The position numbers were made by a program, and so were the translations under genes. Below the pieces are notes generated by a model that was given only the letters and a program-made list of their open reading frames with translations, had not been told where the DNA came from and did not search any database. 64,000 nt of DNA from Cordilura impudica (Eukaryota; Arthropoda; Insecta; Diptera; Scathophagidae): assembly GCA_963682025.1 (NCBI GenBank), contig OY821520.1:183577036-183641035 (forward strand), in the 5' to 3' direction. Of this stretch, positions 58,408 to 64,000 are shown in pieces. Position 1 is the stretch's first letter. Every line of letters begins with the position of its first letter.

Positions 58408-58855
58408 TGGGGGGTAAGCTCTGTTAGATTTGCGGTTACCAATTCATTCGAAAGAACAACCTTAAAACGTTTTTAATAGGAAATATAGTTAAAATGCTTA
58501 AAGTGTCTAATCTCGAAGTTTTTCTACAAAACAAATATCCTAAATTCATCAAATTCCGTATACAGCTGGAAGGGGACCAGCAACCTTGTACGAATACTTT
58601 TTCTGGAATCATTCCGTAACTTTTTGAAATATATGTAATATTCCCAATATGTCAGTGGCAAAAAGTTATTCAAAATATTTTATTAAAATTTTTATCAATA
58701 TTTAAAGTTTTCATCTTCAAGTATACCAATAATTTTCTAGCTAGAGTATATGTTATTATTTGTGACTGGTGTATCGTATCGATTTAATTTCATCTGTATT
58801 TAATTTTTCCAGATTGTTTTTGTTTTTGTGTTTTCGATTATTTTACTTGTAGTGT
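58408..58855. other. Gene-free stretch
   Basis: Contains TTCCCAATATGTCAGTGGC (about 58642), which recurs at about 25016. Otherwise nothing recognised. Confidence 0.2.
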
Positions 58856-59190
58856 CCACACCAGTGAGCAGAGGGTATATATAAGTTTGTCATTACGTTT
58901 GTAATAATTGGAAAAAAATCTGTTCCCCTTAAAATATATATATTTGTGATCCTTATAACAAGTGGAGTTGATATAGCGATGTCCGTCTGTCCGTCTGTGG
59001 AAATCACGATCACATCCTCAATAGGTCAGCGGGATTGCTCATTTTTGGCGAAGATAATTTTAATATTTAATATTATATTATTTAACATTTAAAATAATGA
59101 ATATCAGTTCAATATGTACCGAGATATCACTGAAGAAGTAAATAAGTATTGTAATTCTAAATTTTGCATTTTTTGTCATAACTGTGCTTG
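58856..59190 (+). mobile_element. mini-me/DINE-like dipteran repeat, copy 2
   Basis: Shares with 49345-49830 the run AGAGGGTATATATAAG, GTCATTACGTTTG, ATATATATATTTGTGATCC, ACAAGTGGAGTTGATATAGC and GTCCGTCTGTCCGTCTGTGG, and the follow-on AAATCACGATCAC. Confidence 0.55.
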
Positions 59191-59222
59191 TTGTTTTTAT
59201 AAATTTATTCTTATGTATTAAA

Positions 59223-59927
59223 TCTGTGGTTTTCTGGAATAACCGCGTATATGTTAATTTTTTTTTTTAAATGTTGACCATTTCAGAGTTTTTTCTTTAA
59301 ATAACGACGTAACTTAAATGTTTAACTATTCAATTAATTTGCAGCACTATCGACGTATGTCAACCTACGTTTGATCGCTGACAAATTATTTTCTCAGAAA
59401 ACGACACATAGCGACATACGTTGTTATTAATGAAAAAAAATGCAAAATAATTTTCGATTATTTCTCAGTTTATAACCACTGATAAAAACTTGTGTGTTTA
59501 TTTCTGTTATTTCTTGTCACTATTATTCTTGATACGTTGTTATATTCTCATCCTAAATCCCGTTAACTTTTTGTTGACGAACAAATAATCCATTTTCCAA
59601 GCAACAACAACTTATGTCTACATGGGTGATTGCATAGGTAGTTTTCTTTTTCAAAGAAAACGACATTTGTCGACATAAGTTGTTTTATCTGCACACACTT
59701 TAAGTGTTATTTACATATTGTTTTCTTCGTCCTTCTCTAGGATCTATTCCTCTGAAGATTATTGACTCAAAATTTTATATAAAGTATTTATTGCCCATAT
59801 CTACAGGACTGTTAAATAAAAAGCTCTAAAAACTTTATAGCGAGTCCATAATTTAGAATATAACGTTTTTGGCTCCCCTGAACATTTTGATTTTATGACA
59901 TACGCGGTTATTCTAGAAAACCACAGA
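59223..59927. mobile_element. Inverted-repeat element, about 705 bp
   Basis: TCTGTGGTTTTCTGGAATAA CCGCGTAT at 59223-59250 is inverted at 59900-59927 with 27 of 28 bases matching. Inside are smaller inverted motifs (CGACATACGTTG, CGACATAAGTTG, ACAACTTATGTC) arranged around ACGACA cores. No ORF. Superfamily unknown. Confidence 0.65.
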
Positions 59928-60594
59928 AATTAACTATATATTAATACGTGAAGGAAAATTTTCTAATCCCATTTTAAGCAAAATCCTGACACGGAGGGTA
60001 GTGAAAATTGGCACAGTTATAGTTCATACAGAGGACCAGTGCTGAGTAATAAAATTTATGTATAATATATCTTAAAAATATACTAAATTAATTAAAATAA
60101 AATATTTATAATAATTCTTTAATGCGAATGACTTAAAGTTTATATCACACGCCCTGTGTTGAATTGTGAATAGCTAAAATTGATTACGCTCATTTAAATG
60201 TTCATAAATTTTTTATGTATGTATATAGATTAAAAAAACATTGAAAGAAAAAAGTTGAATGGAAAAATAATATTTGCAGATAGAAAATATTTCCTAAGTA
60301 GAAAAATTTCATATACAAACAATCTATTCAATTATGACATTAGTTATCACAATGTTCAACAAATCGCTCATGAAGGCTGAAATGTCAAAAACCGGTCCGA
60401 TTAAGAATACAGTGTAGTTATGTATGTTTGAAATACATGCTTTCTTCTTCTCTACCATGCACCATTGAAACAAAATTACAATTTGCATATTAATTACAGT
60501 ACGCTCGAATTTCGAGCGCTGGGTTATACTAGTTAAAAAAGCTATGGGAGTCCGATCACAGGGGAGATGTGCAAACATCTATTTACCCATCAAT

Positions 60595-60712
60595 TAAAAT
60601 CAAACAATAAGCGCCATCTATGTATAGCAAGCAACTGCTATGATTGTTATACTTGATGATTGCAGTTGTTTGCTATACATTCATGGCGCTTTCTGTTGGT
60701 TGGTTGTTAAAT
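60595..60712. repeat. 30-bp-arm hairpin element
   Basis: 60609-60638 and 60662-60691 (AAGCGCCATCTATGTATAGC and onward) pair at 27 of 30 positions around a 23-nt loop. Weaker pairing continues outside (CAAACAAT / TGTTGGTTG). It looks like a miniature inverted-repeat element or a precursor-like hairpin. Confidence 0.6.
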
Positions 60713-61645
60713 CAGCTTAATAAATTTAAATCATAATCTTTACATCAATACACTTCACACCTCACACCTAACACCTCACACCAATTTTCCCTTACGCTGT
60801 TTTTGTGATTGTATTGTGAAATAGATTTTTACCCCACTGAGCGCATAGATGTTTACACATCAAAAAAACGCAACAATAACTTTTGATGTATTTTTGTGTG
60901 TAATATTACATATACATACATATTGGGGGTTTCATGTCAAGTGACCCAACTTTTGAAACCGATGTCTTCCGATGGGGATGATTTGCACCAAGGTTAGTCC
61001 TATTGGATAGTAGTTAAGAAACAATTTTTTAACAAGATCGGTCGAGAAGTCTTTGAGTTAGAGGGGGTTAAAATTTAACATTTTGGCCAAACAGGAGTTT
61101 TTCTCATCCATGTAATTATTACCTATTGTTCTTAGCAAAATTTGTCCCAATTAGTTTAGATAGCTATCTCTTCCAAAATTTTTTTTGACTTTTTTTGCTA
61201 ATTCAAATTTTTTTTTGACTTTTTTCAAAAAAGGCCCTTTTTTTGCTCAAAAGAAAGCTCAGATTTTTCCCTTTAAGAGCTTTTTAGTCGCTTAGAGGGA
61301 TGCGAGAGAGATATCTATCAAAATAAATATTTGTGTGGAAGTGTTTCTAAGACCTTACAAATAAAACTTATACTGAGAAACTAGACAAATTAACCATTAC
61401 GACGGTACGTAACATACCTAACTAAAATTTCATACCTTCGATACTGTAATACCCGCAATATGTTAACCCCAGGAAAAAAAACTTTTTTTCTGCAGAAATA
61501 TTGAAAAATTATGTTTTTTATTTGAAATAATATTTAAATTAATATATAATAATAATAACAATAATAATAAAAATAAAAATAAAAAGATAAATAATTTAAT
61601 AAAATTTAATCTTAATCACATTAGATCCATTTATATCAACTATTT

Positions 61646-62380
61646 ATACCCTATAGCACCATGTGGTTTGGGTATAATGACTTTGTGCTGCTGTTTGTAA
61701 CTACCAAAAATATTTGGCCTAGACCCATCTTTTATTATACCGATCGAATCAGAATCCCTACTGATTCGATTTAACGATGTCCGTCCGTCCGTCCGTCCGT
61801 CCGTCCGTCTGTATGTCCATGTAAACCTTGTAATCAAACTGCAGGTCGCTAATATGAATATATTTTGATGAAATTTAGGATGATAGGATGAACGCTATTG
61901 AAATTGGTGAGAATCAGTCCATGTTCAGACCTAGCCCCCATACAAATGACCCCTATGAAATCGACATAAATTACCATAAGATCCAAATTATCATATAGAT
62001 CTTACTCAAATTGGGCTTGTATGCGTTTATTACATCCATTAATGAGTAGTCTAAGAATGATACTTATGGGACAACTCTTAGTCTTAGGCCCCATATAGAG
62101 CTACTTCCTGATCTTCACATAAATCTATCAAAAAACAAAAATATTGCACTGATTCTTCTCAAATTTGGTTTGTATATATTTTTGCAAAATACAAGAGACT
62201 TTACCAAACATAGTCAGAATCGGTCCATTTTTGTGCTTGTCCTCATATAAATATATCATACGATACGAACTTTTTCATATCTGCAGCCAAAAAATTAATT
62301 AAAATCCCACTCAAATTTGGTTTATGCATATTTTCTGTGTTCAGTTAGTCGGCTTAGACCGTCTATAATTTTCTTACTTG
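61646..62380 (+). mobile_element. GTCC-family repeat, copy G (inside a transposon arm)
   Basis: Starts ATACCCTATAGCACCATGTGG and ends CTTACTTG. The GTCC run is the longest in the window (about seven units, 61780-61810). The ATAGGGTATCGTATA block before the 3' hairpin is deleted and the hairpin is reduced to GTCGGCTTAGACCGTC. The sister arm at about 63500 preserves the unoccupied site. Confidence 0.9.
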
Positions 62381-62457
62381 TTTTATACTTAATTTATTGT
62401 AGCTGATACTCAGTATTTCATTCAGCTTATTTATCGCCTTTATTTGCTGGATCAATG

Positions 62458-63300
62458 CAGGAAAGAGCTCGGAAAGTTGAAAAAATTACGGATTTAAATA
62501 GTAATGAGTCTTGCGTTGAAGTTATTCCAGATGAAGACACAAGTAATACTGAGAATGATGACAGAACTGTAGATGATGATGGTGATTCTAACTTTTCAAT
62601 AGAAGGTATAAGTTCAAAGAATGAGTGTGAATATCGTAAGGATGCAGTAGAAGTTCTTGAACAAATAAAAGAGAAATACAAAAAGTCACAGAGTAGAGCT
62701 GAAAGAATTCAACTTCTCACGCTTGCTCCATCGACATGGAGTTGATTGACTGAGTTTGGAACGTTTCAAAGAAAATCAAGAATTGTAAAAAAATTGGTTG
62801 CTGAGCATAAGATTCTCACACTCCTAAACAAAAAGAAGGGAAAAACTTTTGATGGGGTAACTGAAACTCTAGTAACTCAGTTTTATCAGCAAGATGATGA
62901 GACGCCTGATGCCATGGATGAAAGACTGGATGTCTGTACGAATCGATGGCAAGAAAGTTCAAATGCAGAAGAGAATGGTTCTATGCAACCTGAAAGAGTA
63001 ACATATTTGCAACATTTCAATCTGAACACGATGATGTCAAAATTGGCTTCACAAGATTTACCCAACATTGCATTTTGGCAGGAAGCAGCGGAACTCACAC
63101 AGTATGCGTTTGCATTTACCATGAAAATGTTAACTGATGTTGAAGGAAATCGACTTAAAGCACTTAACAGATGATTCGCCGGAAGATTTACACGATTACC
63201 GTCAGCTGAGTGGCATTTTCATCATACTGCTCATGGTAAAAGAGCATGTGATAGTATTGGTGGTGGTTTTGCTCTCATCAAGCTCCCACTGATGCGTCTG
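62458..63300 (+). pseudogene. Putative transposase of the unassigned family, internally deleted
   Basis: From 62458: MQERARKVEKITDLNSNESC, an acidic linker, AERIQLLTLAPSTWS, stop at 62743, then EFGTFQRKSRIVKKLVAEH and a KKKGKTFDGVTETLVTQFYQ block with DDETPDAM. Further on is AEWHFHHTAHGKRACDSIGG (about 63208-63270). The N-terminal LAPxTWS and GILxxPxxKxGK-like blocks and the HF..T.HGK..CD..GG end are those of the family seen at 40170-41950, but most of the middle is missing. Stops and frameshifts remain. I cannot assign a named superfamily. Confidence 0.55.
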
Positions 63301-64000
63301 TTTTATTCCATTGGGCAAAGAATTATTGTAAAGAAACTAAAATGACCAAAAAAAGAAACCAGCAGCGAAATCAACAGCTGAACCTAGTAACGCCAAGAAA
63401 GGCTGGGCAAAAAGTAGCAAATAATGGCGATAAATAAGCTGGATGAAGACTGGGTATTTTAAAATTTACAAAACTTAAATACTTCATCAGCTACAATAAA
63501 TTAAGTATAAAAATAGTTATGATATAAATGGATCTAATGTGATTAAGATTAAATTTTATTAAATTACTTATCTTTTTATTTTAATTATTATTATTATATA
63601 AATATAATAAATATTAAATATTATTTTAATTATTATTACAAATAAATAAAAAAAAAATAACTTTTCAATATTTCTATAGAAAAAAGCGATTTTTTTCCTA
63701 ACGTTAAAATATTGTGAGTATTACAGTATCGAAGGTGAGCATGATATTTTAGTTAGGCATATTACATACAATCGGAAAGGTTAATTTGTCTAGTTTCTCA
63801 GTGTAAGTTTTATTTGCAAGGTTTTAAAACACTTCCACACAAATATGAAACAATTCAAAATTCAATATGATAAAAATTGTAAAACCGTTGTCTTGAGTTA
63901 CAAAACATTTCTTTTGATGGATATCCCACTCGCATCCCACTAAACGAACAAGAAGCTCTTAAAGGAAAAACCTAAGCTTTATTTTGAGCAAAAAGGGCAT

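Larger units (their letters stand above)
60925..64000 (+). mobile_element. Second DNA transposon of the unassigned family, long inverted repeats, continues past window
   Basis: The left arm starts about GGGGGTTTCATGTCAAGTGA and runs to about 62440. The right arm (63440-64000, incomplete) is its inverted copy. Shared blocks are GATACTGTAATAC, GAGAAACTAGACAAATTAAC, AATAAAACTTA-ACTGAGA, TAATCTTAATCACATTAGAT, TACTTAATTTATTGTAGCTG and GCTTATTTATCGCC. The left arm is split by GTCC copy G. A degenerate protein lies between. Confidence 0.75.

Overview
The window looks like nuclear DNA of a higher (cyclorrhaphan, probably calyptrate) fly. It is very AT-rich, with spliced genes using short GT-AG introns, insect-type core promoter motifs, and dense dipteran transposons: Tc1 and mariner elements, hAT, Helitron-like elements, Jockey-like LINEs, a Ty3/gypsy element and dipteran repeats carrying GTCC/GTCTGTCC runs. 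I see no bacterial genes, no CRISPR array and no convincing tRNA or rRNA. Species assignment is inference.

Layout. 1-2914 (-) is a seven-exon SMYD3-like SET/MYND lysine methyltransferase gene whose 3' end leaves the window; a hAT-like foldback element sits in its sixth intron. 3643-4476 (+) is an FKBP-like TPR protein whose 3' end is replaced by an antisense 5' fragment of a Peter Pan/SSF1 (Brix domain) gene. 5699-7714 is a dead Tc1-like element with about 230-bp inverted repeats, itself hit by a small Helitron-like element. 8151-8240 is a 29-codon stump of a KTI12-like P-loop gene. Around 9034-10093 is a small membrane ORF and two candidate alternative first exons, both ending in phase 1; the rest of that gene was not found.

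From about 10.5 kb onward almost everything recognisable is mobile DNA. One repeat family of about 780 bp (called here the GTCC family: a hairpin at each end and a GTCC microsatellite) has seven long copies and at least four decayed ones. Three sister copies of a 350-374 bp Helitron-like element lie at 11.3, 32.1 and 34.5 kb. At 18154-21978 a hAT element with a perfect 8-bp target duplication carries a nested mariner whose long open frame lacks two of its three catalytic aspartates. Two diverged members of one transposon family that I cannot assign to a superfamily, both with long inverted repeats, lie at about 39.35-42.55 kb and from 60.93 kb past the window end. LINE remains lie at 42.8-46.6, 48.4-49.3 and 53.3-53.95 kb. 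A 5'-truncated Ty3/gypsy element (54.92-57.36 kb) abuts a broken BED-finger gene start whose upstream region carries DRE and Motif-1 promoter elements. A 1.7-kb degenerate minisatellite fills 35.94-37.67 kb.

The host genes do not form a pathway here. What recurs is that 5' ends of housekeeping-type genes (Peter Pan, KTI12-like, BED finger) are present without the rest of the gene, embedded in repeats.
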